Assembly: GCA_019454045.1 (NCBI GenBank)
Contig: SKCR01007822.1
Span: 252,001-316,000 of the forward strand
Reading direction: 5' to 3'
Length of the DNA stretch: 64,000 nt
DNA from: Zanthoxylum bungeanum
Lineage: Eukaryota; Streptophyta; Magnoliopsida; Sapindales; Rutaceae
The notes beneath the pieces are model-generated. The model worked only from the letters and a program-made list of their open reading frames with translations. It was not told the DNA's origin and made no database searches. Of the stretch, positions 22,889 through 34,364 are shown in pieces. Numbering within the stretch: the stretch's first letter is position 1; each line of letters starts with the position of its first letter. A program made the translations under genes and the position numbers.

Positions 22889-23399
22889 ATAGAGAATTGG
22901 CCCCGAAATATTGTCTTGTAATGTTTGGATTTATGTTTTAATTGACCATGTCTGTAGTGGATGAAATGAGGGTTTAATCAAAGGCATTTTGAGGCTAGGT
23001 AATGGTTTGGTGTCTTCCTTCACTCACTACCTTTCTAGAAGGAAAAGCTGTGAGGACACCTATATGGCCATCTACTCGTAGCCTTTGTGATGGACTAATT
23101 TGGAGGACTCGTTGTTTATTCCTGACACCAAGCGATAAGAGCCTAAGAGGCTTTGGGTACTTAAGTGAGCCTCGCTCCACCTTCCCTCTGGGGAATCTAC
23201 AACGGGAAATCCATTTGACAGTCCGTCACACACCATAGCTCATTGGCACGTACCTTAGTGTATAAAAAAAGGGTGCGCTCACTTGGTTGCTCGAACCCTT
23301 GAGTGGGGAGACCTAATTGTGGGCCATCCTTCGCCGGTGAGAGCCTTTGTCTATACTCTTACTAACCCACCCATAGACCGGTTTGTATGGTTAAAGTAA
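22889..23399 (+). other. E1 internal leader
   Basis: Non-coding; no gag start is recognisable. Sequence is of mixed composition without strong repeats. Confidence 0.5.
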
Positions 23400-23885
23400 C
23401 AATTATTTCCTTGAGTATGTGCTTGTGGACCATCCTCATTTGGATGCAGTTGGACTATTGTCAGAAATGCGGGCTTGCTGGGCCATTTAAACTGGGGCAA
23501 GTTCGTACTGTATGACTATTAGGCCCAAAGCTTCTGAAATGTTGGTGGGCCATTATGTAAAAATTGTTATGTTATGTTTGCATTATCTCTCTTTTATGCT
23601 TGTGTTTGGGAACATCATCGTTTGGATTCATTTGGACTATTTGTCATAAGATATGGGCTTGTTGGGCCATTTAAACTGGGACAAGAACGTACTTTATGAC
23701 AATTGGGCCGAAGGCTTCTAAGTGTTGATGAACCACTTTGTGCTTGTGTTCGGAATGTTACCATTTGGATTTAGTTGGGCTCCTTGCCATGAGACGTGAA
23801 CTTGTTGGGCCATTTAAACTGGGATGAGTTCACTCCTATTGCAATTAGCCCGAAAGCTTCTAAAATGATAACGGGCCGATTTGTA
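23400..23885 (+). repeat. three imperfect ~170-bp repeats in E1
   Basis: Units share GTTGGGCCATTTAAACTGGG (near 23476, 23659, 23801) and a GCTTCTRAARTG-like end. They are diverged and not in a reading frame. Confidence 0.7.
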
Positions 23886-24216
23886 TGAAAATTTTAATTG
23901 ATTTAGTATGTTATATATGTTATATGCATCTCATGCACCTCATGCATACATGCACCATGTTAACTCCCTTTTGATTTAAAAGCCATCATAGATGCATGTT
24001 GGTTAGGGAAGATGACAGACTTGTCAAAAGACCAAGCAGCCACCAAGAATACTGGCAGAAGACCTAGCTCAATGGGATAGGAAACCCAATCATGCATGCA
24101 TGCATACACGTAACACATTTTTGCATCCCTTTTGTGTTTGTTCTGTTTTGTAATAACAGGTTTCAGAAGAGAAAAAGAGAAAGCGGCAAAGATAAGACAA
24201 CCAGAATCAGTAACAT

Positions 24217-24890
24217 ATGAGTAGTAGTTTTGGGGATGAGTCCCAGGGTCGAGGCCCACATCGTCAGAGTGTTGGAATGAATCCCGGGGTTGAGGCCCAT
24301 GTCAGCAATTTCAGAAATGAGTCACAGGGGCGAGGCCCGTATCTGTATCAGTCTAGGGGCGAGGCCCATATCAATATCAGTCTGGGGGCGAGGCCCATAT
24401 CAATATCAGTTCAGGGGCGAGGCCCACATCAACAGAATTTTGGAATGAATCCAGGGAATGAATCCCAGGGCCGAGGCCCACATCAGCAGAATTTTGGAAT
24501 GGATCCAGGGAATGAATCCCAGGGCCAAGGCCCGCATCAGCAGAATTTTGGAATGAATCCAAGGGTCGAGGCCCATATCAGCATCAATCTGGGGGCGAGG
24601 CCCATGACAGTAGCAGTTGGGGCCGAGGCCCGCTTCAACATCAGTTTTGGGGATGAGTCCCAGGGTCGAGGCCCACATCAAACACAGTTTGGGAATGAAT
24701 CCCAGGGTCGAGGCCCGCATTACATCAGTATCAGTCTTGCCGGGTATGGCATTCTGGGGGCGAGGCCCACATTACATCAGATCAGTTCTGCCGAGAATGG
24801 CACTCCAAGAATGGAAGCACGGTTCGGGAATGAACCACCTCACAGTAACGGTCCGGGAATGGACCACCTTACAGTAACAGTTCAGGAATA
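24217..24890 (+). repeat. GGCGAGGCCCACATCA tandem array in E1
   Basis: A short-period array (roughly 33-66 bp) built from GGAATGAATCCCAGGG and GGYCGAGGCCCACATCA words. An uninterrupted 224-codon frame runs through it, but its translation is only the repeat (ESQGRGPH, NFGMNPG) and I do not consider it a protein gene. Confidence 0.85.
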
Positions 24891-25660
24891 AAGCCTGCAT
24901 CTAGTTCGGTTCAGGAAGAAAGCCTGCATCCAGCTCAGTAGGGGAAGAAAGCCTCATGTCAGTACAGTTCGGGAACAAAGCCCAGGGGAATAAAGCCTCA
25001 TATCAACACAGTTCGGGAACAAAGCCCAGGGGAAGAAAGCCTCATATCAGTATAAGTTTGAGAACAAAGCTCAAGGGGAAGAAAGCCTCATGTCAGTACA
25101 GTTCGGGAACGAAGCCCAGGGGAATAAAGCCTCATATCAACACAGTTCGGGAACAAAGCCCAGGGGAAGAAAGCCTCATATCAGTATAAGTTTGAGAACA
25201 AAGCTCAAGGGGAAGAAAGCCTCATGTCAGTACAGTTCGGGAACAAAGCCCAGGGGAATAGAGCCTCATATCAGTACAGTTCGGGAACAAAGCCCAGGGG
25301 AATAAAGCCTCATATCAACACAGTTCGGGAACAAAGCCCAAGGGAATAAAAGCCTTATATCAGTATAGTTTGAGAACAAAGCTAAAGGGGAAGAAAGCCT
25401 CATGTCGGTATAGTTCGGGAATAAAGCTCGGGAGGAATAGAGCCTCATCGCAACAGTTCGGGAACAAAGTACAAGGGAATATAGCCTCATCTCAATACAG
25501 TTCGGGAATAAAGCCCACAGTCCAAACAATCATGGAATAAAGCCCTATCTCTACACAGTCAGCAGTTCGGGAATAAAGCTCGGAGGAATAAAGCCTCATC
25601 TTAACAGTTCGGGAATAAAGCTCGGGAGGAATAAAGCCTCATCTCAATACAGTTCAGGAA
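24891..25660 (+). repeat. GTTCGGGAACAAAGCC array with 134-bp higher-order period
   Basis: Basic units of about 44 bp (CAGTTCGGGAACAAAGCCCA, GGGGAAGAAAGCCTCATATC). Three variant units form a 134-bp block that is repeated almost exactly (24956 versus 25090), i.e. a higher-order repeat. It fades into single units towards 25660 and lies just upstream of the polypurine tract. Confidence 0.85.
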
Positions 25661-25851
25661 GGAACAGGCCGAGAATGGCACTCCAAGAATGGAAGCACGG
25701 TTCGGGAATGAACCAGGGGTCGCAGCACCTCACCACCCAAATCGACTCAAACACGTGGTAAGTCAAGTGGCAGCTAGCGAGCCAGGTAAGTAGAAATGCA
25801 TTGCATAACTTTGATAGGATTGTCACTGTTGCACATTACACAAGTCCCATC

Positions 25852-25865
25852 AAAGTGGGGGCGAC
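25852..25865 (+). other. E1 polypurine tract
   Basis: AAAGTGGGGGCGAC directly precedes the TG of the 3' LTR. Confidence 0.8.
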
Positions 25866-26959
25866 TGTAGGCACTGCATTTTTACACATAAGTCCCTATG
25901 ATGAGTCTCATTTTGGAGACACTACCTTTTAAGTCACGGAGGTCACGGGAAACGGACATCGGAAGGGGAAATTCAGAATAAACAAGGTTCACTGTTTTCG
26001 TTGGTGCTACGTTCGTGTATACGTTCGAACGTCAAACAGATTGCGGGCGTTCGTGCTGCGTTCGAGTAAGCGTTCGAACGGTGTCGGTAATTCTGGTTTT
26101 GCTGCTAGCCTCACATCCAGCCCAATTAGCCCCCCAAAGCCCATAAAACACATCCCAATTTAAATAAATAAATATTAATTAAAACATTAACTAAATAATA
26201 TAATAATCAAATTAATTAAATGATTAAAAAAACATATACCAAACATAAAATAAACAATTACCAACTTAAACTAAAATCATGCCTAAATTAAACAAATCAC
26301 ACACTAAATCAAAATATAATCATGCCTAATTAAAATCAATCAACCAATTATATTCCCAATCTAATAAGATTATTCCCAAACTTAAAATATTGTATTCCTA
26401 ATCCAAGCCAATCAAATATCCAACCTTCCCTATCTAGCCAAGATTTGTCCCCCCTCAAATCTCTTGACTTCCCTTAACCAAACCAAATCAAATTCCTTTC
26501 CTTGTCAAACCTAACCTTTGCCTATAAAAAGAACCCTTCACCAACCTTCTCAACCCTAGCTAGCTAGTCTCTAACTCATACACAACACACATAAAAAAAA
26601 CTACAGGAAGAAGACACCAAAAACAGTAAGCAAAAGATAAAGAGGAAATAGGAGCAGAACGGAGTCCGAGCCGCAAGCAAAACAGTAAAGCCAACGAACG
26701 AGAACAGTGAACCAGTGAACCGGGAGAGTTGCGGAGCATCCACCCTTCCGACGATCGTGTACCGTACATCCGAGAGGTGATTTAAAAGGTTAGACCTGAG
26801 GGTACCTTTTCATTAGTTTATATTCATTGTTTATTGAATTCTATTCGCATGAGAGTCGTCTATGAATGCATGTTGTGGTCTTTGAGTAGATAAATATGCA
26901 TGAATTATGAGATGTAATATGTTGTGGGTATTGGAGGAATGAGAGATGTGTCAACTCTC

Positions 26960-27055
26960 GCGGTATATCGGATGGAAACCCGGACATAAATTTCATAGCC
27001 GATTCCGAATGGACGGTAATATGATCTGTACTCGGGCCACAACTCCACGTACCGC
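26960..27055 (+). other. candidate structured RNA module, copy 2
   Basis: 3' LTR counterpart of the module at 21391, differing by one extra base (GGACGG instead of GGCGG). Flanking arms GAGAGATG and CATCTCTC are conserved. Confidence 0.7.
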
Positions 27056-27651
27056 TTGAGTAAACGGCACCATCTCTCTTTCGTTGTGTTGCTTTTTGTT
27101 TATTTAGTTTTCTATTGAATTCAATATATTGTTTATCTTTGTATGATTCAACCAAGCGCATGGGCTTAGTGAGTTAGTCCAAAGGTCCTCCATTTGTGAG
27201 ACAAAGAGCCGAAAAGGCCACCTTCATGACACTACTTCGCCGCGCCGGTTGATGTATGTTCGGTTGGACGCAAGATACGTTCAATCGAGCATACTTAGTT
27301 TGATATTATTATCTTCATTTTTGTATGTATAAGTCAATCGAGCGCATGGGCTTAGTAAGTGTGATGTGAGACCCCCTATGGGGAGGGGCTAAAAGCCCCC
27401 TTTTCCACAATGCTTTGCCGCGCCGGTTAACGTGTGTTCAGATTGGATGTGAGATGTGTTCAATCGGGCATACTTGGTTGATATGATTGGTTCTAGTCTT
27501 GTATGTGTGACGTGATGCGCATGGGCTTAGCATGTTGGTCTAAAGGTCATCTCTTTGAGAGATCAAGAGCCCCAAAAGGTCACCTTTACGGCAGTGCTTC
27601 GCCGCGCCCCTTTATTTTCTATTTATTGCATCATATTTCATGCATCAGGTC

Positions 27652-27926
27652 CGTTTCCGTTCGAACGCGTTCACGAACGCAACTCGAACGCGCATGTGTT
27701 TTTGCCTTATTATGTGTCAGGTCTCGTATCCGTTCGAACGCGTTAACAAACGCCATACGAACGTGAGCTTTCTGTCTCATCTCCGTTCGAACGCGTTTAC
27801 GAACGCTACTCGAACGTGAGCATTCTGTTTCATTTCCGTTCGAACGCGTTTACGAACGCTACTCGAACGTGAGCATTCTGTTTCATTTCCGTTCGAACGC
27901 GTTTACGAACGCTACACGAACGTGCA
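27652..27926 (+). repeat. CGTTCGAACG 53-bp array in E1 3' LTR
   Basis: Same five-unit array as in the 5' LTR. Confidence 0.85.
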
Positions 27927-28441
27927 CACACTGAACTGAGTCTGTCTTATTATATTCATGTATAATTGCCTCTTGGTTGATCTTTCTTGTGTTATATAGC
28001 CAACTGTATTATTTGTATTCAAGCATGATTAGACTGTTAGCATGTTATTTGGTTAATAGGTTCATGAGATAGTACTCAAGCATGATTATGTTGTTCTTAG
28101 TTTTCCATATCATAGGATTGAAATATGTTCATGAGATTGCCATGTGATGTTGCATGTTGTGATGAACTTGTTGATGTATGCATATGAATTTAGAAGCATG
28201 ATACTATTGGAAATAAGTGTTACTTAAGCTTAGTTAAATTATTACGTGAATCCTTTCATTACAAGTGACATAAGTAAGGGACCATTCCGAACCCAACGGT
28301 TTGAGGTCTTCCCTTGCGAGGGGTGAGTGTGGCCTTAAATCTTTGTCCCGGTTCACACCGGGTGGCGACTCCATGTTATGTAATCCTTCCCAATTAGGCC
28401 GCGAGCCTAGGAACGGCGTCGCCCAGGTTCTGTGTCCCACA

Positions 28442-28550
28442 ACATGTTAACAAATGTGGTTACTCGAAATAAACTAGAGCGGAGTAGAGATATAGGCGTG
28501 ATAACTGTCAGATGATAATCGGTTCGGATGCAGCTGAAGGAGGAGAATTG
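28442..28550 (+). pseudogene. copia remnant F, C-terminal tail after E1
   Basis: After removing E1 and one ACATG copy, the F frame continues as LTNVVTRNKLERSRDIGV, the usual copia RNase H C-terminal tail (LTKVV...KLE in relatives). A purine-rich GAAGGAGGAGAA near 28536 may be the F polypurine tract; its LTR is not defined. Confidence 0.75.
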
Positions 28551-28820
28551 AAGGATTCAACTGCCTTCCATCTTTGTTCTTCATTGTCAATGATTGATCT
28601 GTAATATCCCCGATCCGGGAGATGTTATTGGTAGGGAATATGTCATATTATCTCCCTGAGCCTCTAACTTTCTAACTATGAACAACACTAATACTCGTTC
28701 CTCAATCAAAATCTTATGTATGGGACCGTTGTCCAAGCTCGACAACATGAAATGCAAACTCAATATTAAAAATTGTATACTCAATAACACTTGCTTTATT
28801 ACTTTATTGATATACATTTT
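28551..28820. other. unassigned DNA left of element C
   Basis: No gene. It could include an old LTR of copia F, or the start of a gypsy LTR at 28600 (TGTAATATCCCCGATC); neither can be confirmed. The last five bases ATTTT are the target duplication of element C. Confidence 0.35.
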
Positions 28821-30995
28821 TGATGGAGTTGGTGCTTGGAGTGTCAATCCGATTTGTACATTTTATTATTTATTAATAAATTAACTACATTTTTCATTTC
28901 ATACCTCATTAATGGTATTGTCATTATGCATATTAGATTGATGTATAGATATGCTAAGAATGACATCGACCTTAAAATAGTTTTGACAATAGGTGTAAAT
29001 TATTCTTAAAGTAAATATTCATAGTCGTTGGTTATGGAATACGGTCGAATTCCTATAACCTAGAAGACTAGCACATGTCGTATATTGGAATAAGAGTTCA
29101 AATGGTTTAACGCGATGTACCATGAGTTTTGGAAACTCGTATAGACATGTGGGTATTTGTTGAAGAAAATACTGAATGACTCACAGACGATTCCTAATAG
29201 TTGAAAGTACACCACCGTCAATAGGAATCTCATCGAGACGAGTAGCATATGTAATCCTTTGACTATAGGATAACATTGATTTTGTGTGAGATCCTCCACA
29301 CTTAGATGCCATGTATGTCAGAAACCTTTCATGGTTTGTCCTCTAGATGTTCGTTGGGTGTAGACTGATGCACTCAATAATCAAGTGCGAAGCAAGATAG
29401 GATCCGTCGACCCGTATGTGTACCATAAGAGGTTTAGGTATCCATGTGAGTAAAGTCACGATTCTTAAATCTTTGGCCAAAGTCGATCACCTATGGTGGA
29501 TCGCATCAGTTATGAAGAATCGTGGACATGTCGACATGAGATGTGCACCTCAGAAACTTGATGGTATATTCTATATTTCCTAAGCACAACTCGGATAGCC
29601 TACGACGGAGGGATTGTTAAACATATGTGATGACCTCGACTTGTATAGTTCAGAAAGGTCGTTCGCGCTCTTCGCGAATTCGGAGGTGGCCGAATTGCGT
29701 ACATATTAGCTAGGCTTATATGACGAACATGTCTGAACTTAGAGAGTCCCAATATGAAGTGTACGCGTTGAGCACTTGGGTAGCCGATTAATTTTGATAA
29801 AGATAATATTCGATATTATAATTATCAACTAAGATAATCAAGTGTTATTGGATAACACTGATTATTTACTTTGACCTAATTGGATTAATTCAATAATTAT
29901 ACAAGGGATTAATTGTAAAATCATAATTATCTCTACCATTTGAGGATATTATGGTAATTGTAAGTATATAATAATATGTGATTTTGGCTTGATTTAATTG
30001 GATTAAATTAAAGTGGGAGACAATGGAGATTAGTCACACCTAATTATACATATTTGGACAAATTAGATTAAGCTCACTTAAAAGTTGATTACAACTTTTA
30101 TTAATTAAAAATTGCCTAAGTTTTGCTATAAATAGCAAGCTTTAGGAAAGTTTTAATTACAAGTTCAAATACAAACATAAGCAAATTCTTGAGAGATTAG
30201 CCTAAGTTAGAGAAATATTTTGAGAAGCTTGTAAGGTCTCTAAAATATTTCATTAAGGAGAAATCAAGATTAGATCTTGAAGTGAAGCTTGCTTACGTTG
30301 GAAATCGAGATTGGATCTTGAAGTCGAGCTTGCACACCTTGGAGGTTCTCCGACGATTTCAACAAAGGAGAAATAGATTGGATCTTGCATCAAGCTTACT
30401 AGGTAAAGTTTGATCTTCTCCTAAGCTATGTTTATTTATGTATTAGATGCATGATCACATAGCTTAATGTTGAAATCAGGCTAATAAATTGTGTTAGGAT
30501 GCTTTGGAAGTATAAACACAATATGCTTGTAATTAGGTCAAAATATTCATGTTGGACATGGAACAATTAATTAGAGTTTGGAACTCTAGATTAAAGCTTA
30601 GAGCTATGGCTACCATTCTAGAATTACTTGACCACCTTTGGGTGACCTATAATTGTTCACGAGACATTTCTTATTGGATTCTAATTTGGTTTGTGTAATG
30701 GATTCAAAATTTACGCAAGTGCGTATTTAGAATAAATTTATGTTTTTGTAAAAATATTTGATATTTTGAAAAACTTGATTTTTATTCTATAACATGTGTT
30801 AATGTTGGTTTTGAAATTAAAAATTAATTTTGGGTGTTTTTGAAGTGCTTAGGGAAGACCGGAAGCTATTAGGGTAATAGACCCTAATAGCACCAGCTCT
30901 CTGGAAATTTTCCAGAGAGCTGTGCTTTTGAAATCAAATGAAATTAAAAAAAAACAATAGGTTGATTGCTACAGTGCTCGCGCGCGCATTGTAGC
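28821..30995 (+). repeat. element C 5' LTR, 3' end deleted
   Basis: Matches the 3' LTR from its first base through the second GCTACAGTGC hairpin, then stops; the final ~220 bp of U5 and the primer-binding site are missing. TATAAATAG at 30127-30135. It shares blocks with the A-family LTR (CATGTCGTATAT, CATGAGTYTTGG, ACTCGTATAGACATGT), so A and C are sister families. Confidence 0.9.
30865..30995 (+). other. chain of three hairpins in C-family U5
   Basis: Stem 1: GCTATTAGGG and its complement around a 7-nt loop (30865-30891). Stem 2: AGCTCTCTGGAAA and its complement with a 1-base centre (30895-30921). Stem 3: GCTACAGTGC with GCATTGTAGC (30968-30995). All three recur in the 3' LTR at 55582, 55612 and 55691, where stem 3 is perfect over 11 bp. 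Confidence 0.8.
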
Positions 30996-31448
30996 ATGCT
31001 CCGGTAAAACATTAGATGTAGCGGGATGAGTTAACGTTGTCGCCCAATATCGTCATTAGTGTGAGGGTGTACATACGAAGCTCATTAGTGCACATTGACA
31101 AGTACACACCTAGAGCACGTCTTAATCCAATATCGTCATTAGTGTGAAGATAAGAAACGGTTCAGGACCAAACCAGGAGTCACATGAAGTGATTGACCTT
31201 AAAGGTCTACCTAATGAGTTTACAAATGCCAATATCGTCATTAATGTGAGGCTGGAGTAAATGTCATGGGATCCACTTCCCACTATGAAATTTTGATAGT
31301 CAAATTTCTATTTTTCTGTTAAGAGAGATTCTTGAATTACGTAAAGTAGTGGGAGGGCACTAATAGATTTAAAATTCCATAATCAATTAGTGTTATCACT
31401 TTTGAAATGAAAACTGTTCTGCTACTACTAAAAAATATTGTCTTGTAG
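30996..31448 (+). other. element C leader with three AATATCGTCATTARTGTGA repeats
   Basis: Non-coding leader before gag. CAATATCGTCATTAGTGTGA occurs at 31045 and 31128 and with one change (TTAATG) at 31230. Spacing is irregular (83 and 102 bp). Confidence 0.75.
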
Positions 31449-32484
31449 ATGGATGCCACTAATCCATTGATGAAACTTTTGGATTCCTATAAGTTAAAAG
31501 GAGCCGAGAACTATTTCGAATGGGAAATGAACATACGTCTTGTCTTGGAGTATGAAAAGTTGACTTATGTCACTATCAATCCATTGCCTATTGATATCGA
31601 TCCTGACTCCACTCCAGAAGAGCAGAAACTTTTGATAGATGGAATGATGATAACTTGAAGGTGAAATCCTACATCTTGGGATCGATGGTTCCAGATATGC
31701 TGAGACAGAACATTGAAGTACCGGATGCTTGCAGCATCATGCGAACACTCAAGGAGTTGTTCGAGGCAAATCAAGAGATGAAACTTTATCGAAGGTCTAA
31801 GGAATTGTTCCGTGCTGAACTCAAGGAGGGATGAGCTGTAGCACTCATGTTTTGAACATGATCGACCAGATTTGATATCTGAAACGACAAGGCATTGTGT
31901 TTGATGAATGGTTGGGCCGTAATTTGATTCTGTCTTCTTTGTCTGGTACTTATGCTGGCTTTGTATTAAATTTCCATATGCATTCGATGTAGGCCATATA
32001 CGAAGAACTTCATAACATGCTACGCACGGCAGAGCAAGATTTGAAGAAAGACAACCCCACACTATATCTCTATGGTGGAGCTGGCTCTTCAAAGACTTCT
32101 GGGAAGTCAAAGAAAATAAAAATGGGGAAGAAGAAGATTGCAAAGAAAAACTCCAAAAAGCGCAAAAGCGCAAAACTGAAAGTAGTTTGTGATCAATGTC
32201 TACAATGCAAGAAGTTTGGACACTGGAAGAATGACTGTCCAGAGCTTAAAGCAAGACCCTCAGGTACACTTTGTATTTTTCCAATTATTGACATCTCATT
32301 AGCCTTAGATTCAAATAGTGGATGGGTGTTAGACAATGGCAGTCCTACTCATATTTGTAATTCCCTGCAGGAAATGAGGGTTAAAAGAAGGCTGAATAAA
32401 AAGGAGATCCAGCTTAGAGTTGGCAATGGCGAGACATTGGATGTCAAGGCCATAAGAACCGTTGTTCTAGATCTCCCAAATTGA
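31449..32484 (+). pseudogene. element C gag and start of protease
   Basis: Gag opens MDATNPLMKLLDSYKLKG with the copia YFEWEMNIRLVLE region. A one-base loss near 31643 shifts the frame, followed by several stops and another shift before a CCHC zinc knuckle (CLQCKKFGHWKNDC) near residue 64 of the downstream segment. A protease motif WVLDNGSPTHIC follows, in which the catalytic triad Ser is Asn (DSG expected; AGT to AAT would be a G-to-A change). Gag packages element RNA and protease would mature the polyprotein; neither can work here. Confidence 0.85.
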
Positions 32485-32496
32485 TGTAAATTAGAT

Positions 32497-33534
32497 TTGT
32501 ATGACTGCTATTATATTCCCTTAATTATCATACAAATAATATCGCTGCCAATATTAGATAAAGAAGGATATAAAATAAACATTAATGATGAAATTTTATG
32601 TTTGTATGATAAAGAAAATTTATTGAAATGTGAATGTTCTTTATCAAATGGTCACTATGTTTTGAAAACATTTAGAGATGTCTTTAATATAGAGAAAAAT
32701 ACAAGTATGAAGTCTGAACTAAATAATACTGAATTATGGCATATGAGATTAGGCCACATAGGTGTTAGATGTCTATCCAAATTGGTAAATGATGGTTTGA
32801 TTGAAAATCTTACCCTAGATCTTTATCCGATTTATGAGTCATGTATCCAAGGAAAGATGACAAAAGCCTCATTTCAAGGTGTTGGACACCTTGCTAGAGA
32901 TTTACTGGAACTAATACACAACGATGTGTGTGGTCCATTAAATCATGCCGCTCATGATGGTTCCACATACTTTGTGACTTTCACAGATGACAAGTCTAGA
33001 TATGGATATGTCTATCTGATGAAACATAAGTCGGAAATATTTGACAAGTTTAAAATATTCCAAAACGAAGTAGAAAAATAAACCAATAAATTCATCAAAT
33101 GCCTTAGATCAGATCGAGGCGGTGAATATATGAGTGAAGAATTGAGAAATTATTTAAGGGAGAATGGAATTGTCGCCCAATATAGCCCACCAGGAACACC
33201 TCAACACAATGGAGTATCTGAGCGTAGAAATCGTACTTTATTAGATATAGTGCGAACAATGATGAGCTATACAGATCTTCCTTATTACCTTTGGGGTTAC
33301 GCTTTACAAACTGCTGCCTACATAATTAATAGGGTTCAATCGAAAGCTGTTTCTACGATCCCTTATCAGATATGGTTCGGTAGAAATCCAAGTCTTAAGA
33401 ATTTAAAGATTTGGGGTTGTCCTGCATACGTTAGAATTACGCAGCGGGATAAACTAGCACCCAAAGCGTATAAATGTAGGTTCGTTGGATATCCTGATAA
33501 TTCCATGAGATATCAATTCTACGATTCAGAGTAA
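32497..33534 (+). pseudogene. element C integrase
   Basis: GAG-pre-integrase zinc region is visible (LWHMRLGHI, then CIQGKMTK), followed by the DDE core: LIHNDVCGPL, VTFTDDKSRYGYVYLM, RSDRGGEY and PQHNGVSERRNRTL. The C-terminal WGCPAYVRI and RFVGYPDNSMRYQFYDSE complete the copia layout. Nonsense codons at 33079 and 33532 each fit CAA-to-TAA. The catalytic Asp, Asp and Glu are still present. Confidence 0.88.
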
Positions 33535-33591
33535 CGAAATGTATTTGTTGTTCGCTTTGCAAATTTTCTTGAAAAGTAATTTTTTAGAGAA

Positions 33592-34364
33592 AGTGGGAAT
33601 TGTAGAGAGATTAAACTTGATGAGTTTGATCCCAACGGTAAAGAACCTGAGATGGAACCAGAGATCCAACTAGGTGAAGGATCTATAACACAGGTTCTAC
33701 GTAAGTCGAATAGAATATCAAGGCCTCATGAGAGATTATTTTTAACATATGATGTGAGCCTTGATGTTCTCCTCTTGGAGGAAACGGATCCGACTACGTA
33801 TAAGGAAGCGATATTGGATATCGATTCGGGAAAATGGAAGAAAGCCATGAAATCCGAAATGGATTCAATGCATGCCAATCAAGTCTGAGACTTAGTTGAA
33901 CTTCCTGAAGGAGTTAACCTATTGGCTGTAAATGGGTTTACAAAAGGAAGCGAGGGCCCGATGGAAATGTGGAAACCTTTAAGGCCCGACTGGTAGCGAA
34001 ATGTTATACTCAACGTCCTGGGATTGACTATGAGAAATTTTTTCACCAGTAGCCATGCTAAAATCCATTAGGATTATTTTAGCCATTGCTGCATATCACG
34101 ACTATGAGATATGGAATATGGATGTGAAAACTGCTTTCCTAAATGGATTCCTTGAAGAGGATATCTATATGGAACAACCAGAGGGTTTTGTATCCAATGA
34201 GACTTCAAACTTGGTTTGTAAGCTCCAAAAGTCTTTTTATGGACTTAAACAGGCATCTCGATGCTGGAATCGTTGTTTTAATGAGATAATTAAATTATCT
34301 GGATTCATAAAAAATAAGGAAGAACCATGTGTTTATAAGAAAGTTAGTGGGAGCATGATAGTTT
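33592..34364 (+). pseudogene. element C reverse transcriptase, N-terminal part
   Basis: Linker with SNRISRPHERL, then DPTTYKEAI, a TGG-to-TGA stop after MHANQV, a frameshift near 33925, and IWNMDVKTAFLNGFL, SFYGLKQASRCWN, EEPCVYKKVSGSM. The frame is cut at SMIV by insertion of solo LTR D (target copy AGTTT at 34360-34364) and would continue FLIMYVDD on the far side. Confidence 0.9.

Larger units (their letters stand above)
20307..28441 (+). mobile_element. E1, non-autonomous Tat/Ogre-like LTR element
   Basis: Complete element: two ~2.56-kb LTRs (TGTAGGCACTGC to GTGTCCCACA), a primer-binding site exactly complementary to the last 17 nt of tRNA-Arg, and a polypurine tract (AAAGTGGGGGCGAC). A 5-bp duplication ACATG flanks it (20302-20306 and 28442-28446). 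The 3.0-kb internal region has no gag, protease, RT or integrase; it holds a leader and three blocks of repeats. PBS type and repeat-rich 3' UTR suggest a derivative of the Ogre/Tat lineage (LARD-like). It interrupts the RNase H end of copia F. Confidence 0.93.
25866..28441 (+). repeat. E1 3' LTR
   Basis: 2576 bp, nearly identical to the 5' LTR, with an intact TATAAAAA box at 26523-26530. It carries the same module, triple unit and palindrome array. The outer end CCCACA is followed by the ACATG duplication. Confidence 0.93.

Noticed and set aside
24217..24891. 224-codon open frame on the plus strand
   Set aside because: It only translates the tandem array; the overlapping frames are also open and no domain is present.
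24956..25530. CRISPR-like regular repeats
   Set aside because: Units are contiguous variants without unique spacers, in a plant retrotransposon.
28600..28820. Possible gypsy LTR start TGTAATATCCC, continuing after element C
   Set aside because: No matching LTR end or duplication could be found at 55936-56558.
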